Of a stretch of 64,000 bases of DNA, positions 1 to 7,483 are shown piece by piece. Below the pieces are notes generated by a model. It was not told the DNA's origin, made no database searches, and saw only the letters and a program-made list of their open reading frames with translations. The translations under genes were made by a program, and so were the position numbers. The number at the start of each line of letters is the position of its first letter. Position 1 is the first letter of the stretch. The DNA comes from Planctomycetota bacterium (GTDB lineage Bacteria; Planctomycetota; UBA1135; GCA-002686595), in the NCBI GenBank assembly GCA_012960475.1, contig DUBE01000040.1, positions 27,460 to 91,459 on the forward strand, written 5' to 3'.

Positions 1-32
1 GGCCTGCCCAAGTGGCCAGCGGTTTGGCCCGC

Positions 33-542
33 TCAGTCGTCCAGCACGATCATCGGCCGCGTTTCTGTGTCTTTTGGCTGGGATGCAGCAAAGGCGCGGA
101 AGGCTTCGAGGAATGTCTGCACGGAGAGCCCCATGTAGACGCCCCCGCTTTGTTGCGCCACTCGCTCCAAGCGTTCGGTCCCCATGCGGGCCAGAGCTTC
201 GAGGCCCTGGGGCTGGCCCATGCGCACCTTGAGAGTGGCCGCGGTACATTGAATCAAGCCCTGCAAGAAGTCCGCCCGTAGGGGATCGGGCTTGGCCAGA
301 TGCCAGAGCGCTTCCCAGGCTTCGTGCGCTTCCCACAGGTAGCCGTGGTTGTAGAGGTCGATTCCGAACAGATACTCTGGAGTGGTCGCCCAGTCTTCTA
401 TGTCCGTCAACTCCTGTGGAGTCGAGTCGTTCTCTGTACCCGCAGAATGTCCCCGCGGGTCTCTGGTGGGGTGGGGATCCCTGCCCGGCAAGAACGCATA
501 GGGCGGAAAAGGTCGTTGGGGCAGGAGGCGGGAGAGCGTCAT
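33..542 (-). CDS. DUF309 domain protein
   Basis: This small protein of about 169 residues matches the DUF309 family, whose biochemical role is unknown. The signature is the stretch around LYNHGYLWEAHEAWEALW, followed by a helical segment with FLQGLIQCTAATLK, which is the usual DUF309 pattern of an aromatic EAHE.WE..W core and an LQGLIQ helix. The first 45 residues or so are proline-rich and look disordered. I chose the ATG at 542; an in-frame TTG at 608 would add 22 residues. A second, shorter DUF309 gene lies at about 51 kb. The gene is transcribed towards the left edge of the window and no partner is visible there. Confidence 0.8.
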   Translation of the reverse strand: MTLSRLLPQRPFPPYAFLPGRDPHPTRDPRGHSAGTENDSTPQELTDIEDWATTPEYLFGIDLYNHGYLWEAHEAWEALWHLAKPDPLRADFLQGLIQCTAATLKVRMGQPQGLEALARMGTERLERVAQQSGGVYMGLSVQTFLEAFRAFAASQPKDTETRPMIVLDD

Positions 543-651
543 GGCGGGCTGATTATGCTCTTCGCCTGTGCCCTTGGCCCCATTAGAAGTGGCCCCCGTA
601 AGCGTCAAGCTTCCGGGGGCCAGTGTTACTCAAGCGTCTCTAACGCTCTGG

Positions 652-1728
652 TCACTCTACCTCGACGGTGAGCTCCGTCGTTCCGGACATTTCCATCGCC
701 ATTTCCATATCCATCTGCTGGCCGCCCGCGTCCATGCCCATGGCCATTTCCATGCTCATGGCTACTTCCAATTCGAGGCTCAGTCCAGCAATGTGTCCGG
801 CGCTTGCGTTCCACAGGAGTTCGCCCTCGCCCTCCATGACATAGCTCACATCCACTGAACTCAGATCCATTTCGATGCCAGCGTCCGGGGGCAGGCTCTC
901 CTCGATCTTCTCACGCATCATGTCGATCATGTCGGTGCTGCAGTCAACCTCGATATCGATCTCAATGACCGCCACGCGGGCTCCGTCTGCGTCGCGGTAG
1001 CCCGTGAGCTTACCGGTGACTGTGCCATTCATGTTGCCGCTCAGCATTTCCCGGATGTCACTCATCATGTCCGTATCAGGGCCCATGGACATGGCGTTGT
1101 CTCCACCTTCCATTTCAAGTTCAAGGCCGAGGTCGCCACCGGGGGCCAGTAGGTCGAGCATGATGGACAAGTCGATGTCCCAGGATTCGCCTTCGGCGAC
1201 CTCTCCCTCTGGCAGCAAGCCGCGCAGGCTGACATCCTCCAGCAGATTTTCGAGCAGCTCGTCATCGCCTTCTTCTCCTTCGGGCCAACTCTTGATGTAT
1301 TCCCCATCCTTCAAGTTGAAGAGAACCGAATCCCCTTCCAACCCTGAGGTGCCGCTGCCCGCGACGTCTTCTGTTTGTTCTTCGCCCATCATCTCCATCC
1401 TGGTTTCGCCGCTTATGGCGCTCTGGATGGAGTCGTAGGTGCGCTTGAGGCGCGCGGGCTGGCCTTTTGCCATGCGCTCATAGGTGTCGCTGAACTGATA
1501 TTCTGTGGTCGTGATCATGTCCATCTCTATGCTGGGCATCATCGCATTCTCTTGCCCGTTCATCAGCATCTGCATGTCATCAAGGGTCAGCTCGTTGGAG
1601 CTGAGAAAGGTAACGCTGACACTGGTGCCGTCTTCGGGGGCGAAGGCGATGGTGTCACGGGTGGGCAGAGCGGAGAGCAGCAGGGGTGCGGCCAAGAGGC
1701 CAAGCAGAGTCCAGGGCAGATTCTTCAT
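652..1728 (-). CDS. Secreted protein with methionine-rich C-terminus
   Basis: I do not recognise a named family. The 358-residue product begins with a clear signal peptide (MKNLPWTLLGLLAAPLLLSA), so it is exported. The body is acidic and rich in beta-type segments, and contains repeated Met-acidic pairs. The last 40 residues hold about ten methionines, mostly alternating with E, D, A or S (for example MDMEMAMEM). Met-rich exported segments can bind soft metals such as copper or silver, but no copper gene lies nearby, so that role is only a possibility. The overall build, with paired strands and a central statement of weighted values, could also fit an outer-membrane-associated or lipid-binding fold. 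It is divergent from the selenoprotein gene to its right. Confidence 0.75.
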   Translation of the reverse strand: MKNLPWTLLGLLAAPLLLSALPTRDTIAFAPEDGTSVSVTFLSSNELTLDDMQMLMNGQENAMMPSIEMDMITTTEYQFSDTYERMAKGQPARLKRTYDSIQSAISGETRMEMMGEEQTEDVAGSGTSGLEGDSVLFNLKDGEYIKSWPEGEEGDDELLENLLEDVSLRGLLPEGEVAEGESWDIDLSIMLDLLAPGGDLGLELEMEGGDNAMSMGPDTDMMSDIREMLSGNMNGTVTGKLTGYRDADGARVAVIEIDIEVDCSTDMIDMMREKIEESLPPDAGIEMDLSSVDVSYVMEGEGELLWNASAGHIAGLSLELEVAMSMEMAMGMDAGGQQMDMEMAMEMSGTTELTVEVE

Positions 1729-1955
1729 GTTGGTTTATGGGTTCTACGTGCGGTGCACGGGCTGAGTGGGGGTTTGGATGGGTTGGCGCAGGGGGGGCGC
1801 GCAGGGTCCAAACCAGCAGGGAGGGAGAGTTTACGGGGCAAGACCCCCGATCTTTGGCTTCTGAGAGATTCCCTGGAACAAAAAATACCCGATTCATACC
1901 CAGCAAGTCACCAGGGGAAGCTCTCGGCACCTCCTGGATGGGCTATGGTGCCCCC

Positions 1956-2180
1956 ATGAAGGTCAGCATCGAGTACTGCGTCACCTGAAACTACCTCCCC
2001 CAAGCGGTCGGTCTGGCCGCTGAATTGAAGGAGGTCTTCGGTGAGATCGATTTCACTGCGGTGGAGGGATCCGGGGGGGTCTTCGAGATCACTATCGATG
2101 ACTCTCTTGTGTTCTCCAAAAAGGCTTTGGGGAGGTTTCCCGCCTACCAAGAGATCCCCACGCAGATTCAGATGGGGTGA
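1956..2180 (+). CDS. selW: SelW/Rdx-family selenoprotein, in-frame UGA read as selenocysteine
   Basis: The reading frame starts at ATG 1956 and, if the UGA at 1986-1988 is read as selenocysteine, runs to a UGA stop at 2178-2180, giving 74 residues. The N-terminus is MKVSIEYCVT-U-NYLPQAV, the CxxU redox motif of the Rdx (SelT/SelW/SelH) family with the conserved NYLP segment right behind it. Downstream GSGGVFEI and VFSKKALGRFP are also hallmark Rdx segments, so homology continues on both sides of the UGA and an ordinary stop is very unlikely. A hairpin suited to be a bacterial SECIS element lies 14 bases after the UGA. Rdx proteins are small thioredoxin-fold redox proteins of unclear physiological partner. 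Standard gene callers would split or miss this gene. No strong ribosome binding site is visible. Confidence 0.88.
2003..2021 (+). promoter_or_regulatory. Bacterial SECIS hairpin of selW
   Basis: Bases 2003-2009 (AGCGGTC) pair with 2015-2021 (GGCCGCT) to give a seven-pair stem, with one G-U pair, closed by the five-base loop GGTCT. The loop starts 22 bases after the UGA codon. The apical GGUCU sequence is the same as in the SelB-binding loop of the E. coli fdhF SECIS element, and the spacing is in the bacterial range. The hairpin lies within the coding sequence, as expected for bacteria. Confidence 0.8.
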
Positions 2181-2224
2181 TCCAGATCGGATCGAAGTCA
2201 GTTGGCCGCAAATTTCGTGGCCCA

Positions 2225-2251
2225 GGCACCACCCTCGCGGAGCGAGGTGCC
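2225..2251 (+). terminator. Hairpin downstream of selW
   Basis: CTCGC (2234-2238) pairs with GCGAG (2242-2246) around a three-base loop, and GGCAC (2225-2229) pairs with GTGCC (2247-2251) across a four-base bulge. It sits 45 bases after the selW stop. No T-run follows, so its role as a terminator is uncertain. Confidence 0.35.
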
Positions 2252-2332
2252 GGGTTGGGAATGGACCCTGAATGCTCCATCCGGTTTTGGTATTCGTCCA
2301 GCGGGTACCAGGTACCCGTCAGATCGAGGTCC

Positions 2333-2434
2333 CTAAATAGCGTAGACCACTAGGGCCAGGACCAGTGCGAGGAGGAAGGCTGTGGTCGCAGCTGGCACGG
2401 ACCCGCGTCGGGTAGATTCTGCTCGGATACCCAT
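2333..2434 (-). CDS. Doubtful 33-residue single-span membrane peptide
   Basis: An ATG at 2434 opens a frame of 33 codons whose last 20 residues (VPAATTAFLLALVLALVVYA, then I) form a convincing transmembrane helix preceded by arginines, as in a tail-anchored peptide. No Shine-Dalgarno sequence is present; the DNA upstream on this strand is a pyrimidine run. The frame can be extended to 96 codons, but the added part looks non-coding. I keep it only because the hydrophobic end is so regular. Confidence 0.2.
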   Translation of the reverse strand: MGIRAESTRRGSVPAATTAFLLALVLALVVYAI

Positions 2435-2676
2435 GGGGAGGAGGGGAAAAGAAGAGAAAAGGAATAAAGGGGAGAGTGACCTATCCGAACGATCGGTAAC
2501 TACCCCCTTAGGTCTACCAAGGTCTGGGAATCTGTGGGGCAGAATCGGGAGAATCTCAGCCGGACCCCTATCCAGGTTCCTTGGGAGGGCTTTGAGGCTT
2601 CGAGCCGTGATAGTGGGCCCCAAAGATGTATTCTCTGCTCATCAGTTGGTCGTCCCAGGGCGTCCTATGAGTATTT

Positions 2677-4155
2677 ATGTCCCAGTCACGCGCTACGACC
2701 GACCCCTCCTCTTCACCCCCCAAGAAGGGTGCTCGGCAGGTGCCCTTCACAAAAATTGTCGCCACCATCGGTCCCGCTTCGGAGGATCGCATCGGCGAAC
2801 TGATTGATGCCGGTCTCTCTGTCGCGCGCATCAATTTCAGCCACGGGGGAGAAGAGGAAGCCCGGCAACGGATTGCAAAGGTGCGTGCCGCGGCCCAGGA
2901 ACGCTGCACTCCCATCGGAATCCTGGTGGATCTGCCCGGCCCCAAGATGCGCACTGGCACCTTTCCTGAAGGCCGTGTCGACCTGGTTGAACGGGAGGTG
3001 ATTCGCCTGCGTACGGGATCCAGCGAAGCTCTGCCCGGTGAGGTCCAGATCGATGTACCGGCCATACACGAGAGCCTCAAGCCTGGCCATCGGGTTTTCT
3101 TGAACGATGGCCAGATCGAAATCCTGGTGGAAGACGGTTTTGGGGAAACGGTGGTCGGACGAGTGGTACGAGGCGGTTCCCTGGGAAATCGCAAGGGTGT
3201 GCATATGCCCGATTCCGTTGTGAATTATGAACTGCCTACTCCCCGGGACCGCGAGTGGCTCAAGTTTGCCAAGGAGCTTGATGTGGAGATGGTGGGGGTC
3301 AGTTTCGCGGCCCAGGCATCGGAGCTACGCGAAATTCGCTCGTTGATGCCCGACGCAGCCATAGTCGCCAAGGTAGAACGCCGCGCCGCGGTGGATAATC
3401 TGGACGAGCTGCTTGAAGAGGCAGACGGCATCATGGTTGCCCGGGGCGACCTGGGTGTGGAACTCGAACTCGCCGATCTGCCACTGGTGCAAAAGTCAGT
3501 CTTGGCCGCAGCCGTACGAGCGGGCAAGTTCACCATCACCGCTACCGAGATGTTGGAGTCCATGATCCACTCCAGTCGTCCCACTCGGGCGGAGGTGACC
3601 GACGTTGCCAACGCCGTATTGGACGGTACCGATGCGGTGATGCTTTCCGCGGAGACGGCCATTGGTGAATATCCCGTGGAAGCGGTGCGCCAGATGTCTC
3701 AGATCGCTTTCTCTGTGGAACAGTCCCAGCGTTATCAGCATCGTCCGCGGCTCAAGCTGAACCCCTCGGAGGCAACTTTCTTCAATGCGATTGCCATGGC
3801 CGCTGTACACACGGCCAATAGTCTGGGACTCAAGCGCATCGTGGCCTTCACCGAGACCGGCAATACCGTGCGCTTGATCTCAAGATACCGACCCAATGCC
3901 GAAATCATCGGGCTCTCCCCGAATCCTTCGGTTGTGGCGCGCATGACCAGTCTGGCCCACGTGCGTCCGGTGCTATTTCGCCGGGAAGCCAGCCTGGAGG
4001 ACATGATCCACATAGCTTCCGAGGCCCTGGAACTGCGGGGGATCTGCGAACCTGGCGAAGAAATTGTGATCGTTGCTGGAGTTCCTCCGGGGGTGGCGCG
4101 CAGCACCAATGTGATGAAGCTCCATCGCATCGGGGAAGAGGTCAAATTTCATTGA
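2677..4155 (+). CDS. pyk: Pyruvate kinase
   Basis: Pyruvate kinase converts phosphoenolpyruvate and ADP to pyruvate and ATP, the last step of glycolysis in the cytoplasm. The 492-residue length is normal. Visible hallmarks are the N-terminal segment ending ARINFSHG (residues 50-57), the active-site lysine and glutamate in AIVAKVE (K232, E234), the metal-binding MVARGDLGVELE (253-264), TATEMLESM (288-296) and LDGTDAVMLSAETA (315-328). The final 120 residues form the usual C-terminal regulatory domain. The first 20 residues are a polar extension rich in serine and proline. The gene stands alone; a separate candidate promoter precedes the next gene. Confidence 0.97.
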   Translation: MSQSRATTDPSSSPPKKGARQVPFTKIVATIGPASEDRIGELIDAGLSVARINFSHGGEEEARQRIAKVRAAAQERCTPIGILVDLPGPKMRTGTFPEGRVDLVEREVIRLRTGSSEALPGEVQIDVPAIHESLKPGHRVFLNDGQIEILVEDGFGETVVGRVVRGGSLGNRKGVHMPDSVVNYELPTPRDREWLKFAKELDVEMVGVSFAAQASELREIRSLMPDAAIVAKVERRAAVDNLDELLEEADGIMVARGDLGVELELADLPLVQKSVLAAAVRAGKFTITATEMLESMIHSSRPTRAEVTDVANAVLDGTDAVMLSAETAIGEYPVEAVRQMSQIAFSVEQSQRYQHRPRLKLNPSEATFFNAIAMAAVHTANSLGLKRIVAFTETGNTVRLISRYRPNAEIIGLSPNPSVVARMTSLAHVRPVLFRREASLEDMIHIASEALELRGICEPGEEIVIVAGVPPGVARSTNVMKLHRIGEEVKFH

Positions 4156-4171
4156 ACCCTGGGGCCGACCC

Positions 4172-4198
4172 TTGACCTTGGGGGCTTTGAAGTAGAAT
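4172..4198 (+). promoter_or_regulatory. Candidate sigma-70 type promoter for the FlhG-like gene
   Basis: TTGACC (4172-4177) and TAGAAT (4193-4198) resemble -35 and -10 boxes. The 15-base spacer is shorter than ideal. The expected start of transcription would leave a leader of only about 10 bases before the ATG at 4212. Confidence 0.4.
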
Positions 4199-4211
4199 CT
4201 GGCTCGGCCCC

Positions 4212-5117
4212 ATGTTGAATCGCCTCCAATTTTCGCGCCTGAATCCCTTGCGTCGTTACGCCGGCGGCGGTGTCCAGAGTCGATCTGCCCCCGAAGCGCA
4301 GGTTCCGTACGACCCAGGACACGTGAGCGCAGCGCGTGTGGTGTGTGTGGCCAGCGGCAAGGGCGGCACGGGCAAGAGTGTGCTGGCTTCCAACCTGGCG
4401 ATCCAACGGGCGCGCCGGGGCGAGCGCGTGTTGCTGGTGGACTTTGACGCAGGCATGGCCAATGCCCATCTGCTCCTTGGAATGACGCCGGTGCATGACC
4501 TGGGGCATGTGCTTGATGGCCAGGTCAAGGCGCGCGAAGCCGTGATCGAAGGACCCTATGGGCTGAAGCTGCTCTCGGGTGGTGTGGGTCGTCAGGCGCT
4601 GGTCAATCCCACCCGGCGCCAGCTCGACCGGCTCTTCAAGGCCCTGATTCCCCTTGAGGGGGAGTTTGATCTGATCGTGATCGACCACGGGGCGGGGCTC
4701 GGGTACTCCACCTTGGCCCATCTGGCAGCCACCAGCACCCTGATCCTGGTCACCAATCCAGAACTCACCGCTCTGAGCGACGCCTATGCTCTTTACAAGC
4801 GTGCGGTGACAGTCAATCCCTCCATCAGAGTCGGGGTTGTGGTCAATCGAGCGGGCGATGAGGCCGTGGCCGCAGCTGCCTGGGCGCGCTTCCGGGGGGC
4901 GGCCCTGCGCTTCCTAAAGCGTGAACCGGAATACATTGGCTGGGTGCCTGCTGATCCTGCCGTCACCCAGAGCGTACAGCAGCGCAGCCCCGTGACCGTG
5001 GCCTGGCCAGCTTCTCCGGCGGCGCAGGCCTTGCAGGCTGTGGTGGAGTGGGGGCCCTTGGATCTGGCCCGTACGTCCACCTCCTTCTTCCAGGGTGCCC
5101 GGCGCGCCTTGCGCTGA
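4212..5117 (+). CDS. FlhG/MinD-like P-loop ATPase
   Basis: This 301-residue protein belongs to the MinD/ParA class of deviant Walker ATPases and is closest in pattern to FlhG (YlxH, MinD2). Residues 49-56 read GKGGTGKS, residues 75-79 VDFDA followed by GMANAHLLLG, and the switch region LIVIDHGAG lies at about 154-162; SDAYALYK near 190 is another FlhG-type segment. FlhG places and counts flagella with FlhF, but no flagellar gene is visible in the window, so the job may be different. The N-terminal 40 residues are a basic, possibly disordered tail. It is followed by a ParA gene and a helix-hairpin-helix protein, apparently one transcription unit. Confidence 0.85.
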   Translation: MLNRLQFSRLNPLRRYAGGGVQSRSAPEAQVPYDPGHVSAARVVCVASGKGGTGKSVLASNLAIQRARRGERVLLVDFDAGMANAHLLLGMTPVHDLGHVLDGQVKAREAVIEGPYGLKLLSGGVGRQALVNPTRRQLDRLFKALIPLEGEFDLIVIDHGAGLGYSTLAHLAATSTLILVTNPELTALSDAYALYKRAVTVNPSIRVGVVVNRAGDEAVAAAAWARFRGAALRFLKREPEYIGWVPADPAVTQSVQQRSPVTVAWPASPAAQALQAVVEWGPLDLARTSTSFFQGARRALR

Positions 5118-5229
5118 CTAGTCCGATCCTCGGTCGTGTTTGTCTGGCTTGCCCCATCAATCGGCGGCATAATCAGACCGGAGCGAGTCTCGGCATTGTT
5201 CGGGGCCTGGTTCAAAACAGCAAAACCCC

Positions 5230-6120
5230 ATGACTCCTCAAACCAGCATTCCCAAGCGCGGCCGCCATCCGGGTGGACCCTTGCAAGTGCTGGCGTTGGT
5301 CAACCAAAAGGGGGGCTGTGGCAAGACTACCACCGCGGTCAATCTGGCTGGCGCACTGGCCCAACGGGGGGAGCGTGTGTTGCTGGTGGATTTGGATCCC
5401 CAGGCCCACGCTACCATGGCCCTTGGTTGCGCGCCCTTGGAAGAACCCACGATCGCCGAGGTGTTGCTCGATGAGGCCTACATCGAGCAGGCGATTCAGA
5501 GCGGCCCCTTGGGAATCGACTTGGTTCCTTCTCGGCCGCGGCTGGTGGAGTTCGAAGAGACCGCCGAGCGTTTGCTGCATCCGGAGCAGCGACTGAAGGT
5601 TTCCCTCGATGCGGTGCGCGATCGTTACGACTGGGTCATTGTGGATTGCCCGCCTCGTGCCGAGGGGGTGCTCTGCGCCAATGCGCTCTTCGCTTGTACG
5701 TCTGCCTTCCTGATTGTGGAGACTGGTGCCTTCGCCTTGCAGGGTGCCCTGCAAGCCTTGAGGATTCTGGACGAGATGGGGGAGAACCAGGGGCGTGCCT
5801 ACGAGGTGCGCGTGGTGGGGACCCTTTTTGATCGTCGCATGCGCTTCGCTCGGGAACTGTTGGTGGCCTTGCATGCGCGTTTTGGCGCCGCCATGTTCGA
5901 TACGGTGATTCGTACCAGCGTGCGCCTGCGCGAAGCCCCTGCGGTGGGCCTGCCGGTGCAGGCTTTGGATGCCTCCTGCCGCGCGACCCAGGACTTTGCT
6001 GCCTTGGCCGGCGAGGTGGCCGTGATGTTTGGTCCGGAGGCGGATCCTGCCAGCCTGCTGCAGGCTGGCTTGAACTCTGCGCCTGAGTCCCCTGTTTTGA
6101 TTACCAGCAAGAACCACTAG
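5230..6120 (+). CDS. parA: ParA-family partitioning ATPase
   Basis: ParA proteins bind DNA as ATP dimers and move or position cargo such as chromosome origins or large complexes. The 296-residue sequence has the signature-lysine Walker A KGGCGKTT (27-34), VDLDPQA near 53-59 and VIVDCPPRAEG near 136-146, all canonical. The N-terminal 15 residues are basic and may help DNA contact. There is no ParB gene next door; instead an FlhG-like ATPase lies 112 bases upstream and an acidic helix-hairpin-helix protein begins 22 bases downstream. This makes it an orphan ParA that probably positions something other than the chromosome origin (inference). Confidence 0.88.
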   Translation: MTPQTSIPKRGRHPGGPLQVLALVNQKGGCGKTTTAVNLAGALAQRGERVLLVDLDPQAHATMALGCAPLEEPTIAEVLLDEAYIEQAIQSGPLGIDLVPSRPRLVEFEETAERLLHPEQRLKVSLDAVRDRYDWVIVDCPPRAEGVLCANALFACTSAFLIVETGAFALQGALQALRILDEMGENQGRAYEVRVVGTLFDRRMRFARELLVALHARFGAAMFDTVIRTSVRLREAPAVGLPVQALDASCRATQDFAALAGEVAVMFGPEADPASLLQAGLNSAPESPVLITSKNH

Positions 6121-6142
6121 ACGAGTACCCCTCAAGAACACC

Positions 6143-7435
6143 ATGGAAGCTCTAGCCCTGCTTTGCACCCTGCATGCTGACGGTCCCTCTACTCTCAAGC
6201 GCTTGCGTAGGGGTGGTTGTAATTCCCTGCGAGCCGTTGAGGACCTGCCTGCAGAGGAACTGGCCAGGCTGGTGGGTATTTCCGCCTCCACTGCCCGGCG
6301 CTTTGTTCGCGAGGCGACCAACCTGCGCCAGCGTCTGGCGCCCGGTGAAGAGGCCCCTTCCTTGGATGTGGAGGAAGTGCCGGAGTTCTTGGATGCAGAT
6401 CCGATTCAGGCGCCCGTGGGGGCTGCCCTGGATCAGCGAGATGAACTGGCCATGGAGCGCATGTTGGCGGTGCCGATGGCAGAGCCACCGATCGAGGAGC
6501 CCCGGGGAGAACAAGTTGAGGTTTTCCAGCAAGCTGAAAGGGAGTCTGAGCCGATTCCCGAGACTGTTCGGGATTCCAACCCGGGTCTCGAACCCGGCGC
6601 AGTGGACGGCTTGGATCGGGAGTTGATTGATGTGCTGGCCAGACAGGGCGTGGCATCCCTCTGGGACCTGGCCAACCTGGATGCGGGAGCCTTAGCCCGT
6701 TCCAGCGGGGTGGCCTTTGGGCGCTTGACCCGGATTCGATTCCTGGCCCGTCGGGAGAACCCCGAGCCGCCGCCGGAACAACTGCCCAAGGAGGAGTCCA
6801 AGCATTCCGATGAGATCTGGATCGATCTGCGCGAAGAGCCGGTTGTGATTGAGTCCAAGGCAGTGGAGCCCGAAGCAATCGACTGGCAACCCCTCGAGTT
6901 GGAGCCGGTGGACCCTGAGCCGGTGGACCTCGCCGCTGAGCAAGCGGATCTTGAGAATGCCCCGCCTGTAGAAGATTGGCAGAGCGAAGATGAGGACAGT
7001 CCCATGCCGGGCACGCCGACCACGCTCTATGTTGCGCCCAGCGCCTACGAGCAGCCCGTGCCCCTCGATGGAGATCCCACCCAACGGCCGCCCTTCTGGG
7101 AAGTCCGCGAAGAATGGCGTGCGGGGGCCCATCGGGTGAACGAGCAGGAGGTCCAAGAGGAGCTTCCAGCAACCGATGCACTTCCCGAGTCTGGTGCACC
7201 TTCCACCGCTGAAGTCCCATTCACCAGCACGACCCTGGGCTGGGACTTTAAGGTTCCCACTCCTCCGGGTTATCTGGCACCCAGCAGCTATCCTCCGGTC
7301 CATCTGCCAAAAGCCGCGCATGTGCGCATCGATCGCTTGACAGAGGGAGACAACGCAGGCGCGTCTGCCAGTCCCGATGAGCTCTGTACGGGCTCTGACG
7401 AGCCCGATGAGGGCATCGCCGGGCCATTTGCCTGA
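6143..7435 (+). CDS. Acidic protein with two helix-hairpin-helix domains
   Basis: The 430-residue product has two segments that look like helix-hairpin-helix domains: residues about 8-56, with LPAEELARLVGISASTARRF, and about 157-203, with LDAGALARSSGVAFGRLTRI. Such domains usually bind DNA without sequence preference or mediate protein contacts. Between and after them lies a long, strongly acidic, proline-rich linker, and the last 100 residues hold motifs such as PPGYLAPSSYPP, probably disordered. It starts 22 bases after parA and is likely co-transcribed. A reasonable inference is that it is the adaptor or cargo of the ParA, but no homologue with known function comes to mind. Confidence 0.75.
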   Translation: MEALALLCTLHADGPSTLKRLRRGGCNSLRAVEDLPAEELARLVGISASTARRFVREATNLRQRLAPGEEAPSLDVEEVPEFLDADPIQAPVGAALDQRDELAMERMLAVPMAEPPIEEPRGEQVEVFQQAERESEPIPETVRDSNPGLEPGAVDGLDRELIDVLARQGVASLWDLANLDAGALARSSGVAFGRLTRIRFLARRENPEPPPEQLPKEESKHSDEIWIDLREEPVVIESKAVEPEAIDWQPLELEPVDPEPVDLAAEQADLENAPPVEDWQSEDEDSPMPGTPTTLYVAPSAYEQPVPLDGDPTQRPPFWEVREEWRAGAHRVNEQEVQEELPATDALPESGAPSTAEVPFTSTTLGWDFKVPTPPGYLAPSSYPPVHLPKAAHVRIDRLTEGDNAGASASPDELCTGSDEPDEGIAGPFA

Positions 7436-7439
7436 TGTT

Positions 7440-7454
7440 TCCCCCTCCGGGGGA
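7440..7454 (+). terminator. Hairpin after the helix-hairpin-helix gene
   Basis: TCCCCC (7440-7445) pairs with GGGGGA (7449-7454) around a TCC loop, directly after the stop codon at 7433-7435. No T-run follows, so it may weaken rather than stop read-through into the next gene. Confidence 0.3.
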
Positions 7455-7483
7455 CACAGTTCGGACCCGGGCCGCGGGGATTC

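Larger units (their letters stand above)
2181..2676. other. Non-coding gap between selW and pyk
   Basis: This stretch of about 496 bases has no convincing gene. It holds a hairpin just after selW, a purine-rich run (2435-2476 on the + strand, interrupted by a single T), and a doubtful 33-codon minus-strand frame ending in a hydrophobic segment. The pyk promoter should lie in its right half, but I see no clear -35/-10 pair. Confidence 0.5.

Noticed and set aside
568..858. A + strand frame with a histidine-rich stretch (HFHRHFHIH) opposite the Met-rich end of the secreted protein
   Set aside because: It is the out-of-frame image of alternating Met-acidic codons on the other strand; the signal peptide and full-length frame are on the minus strand.
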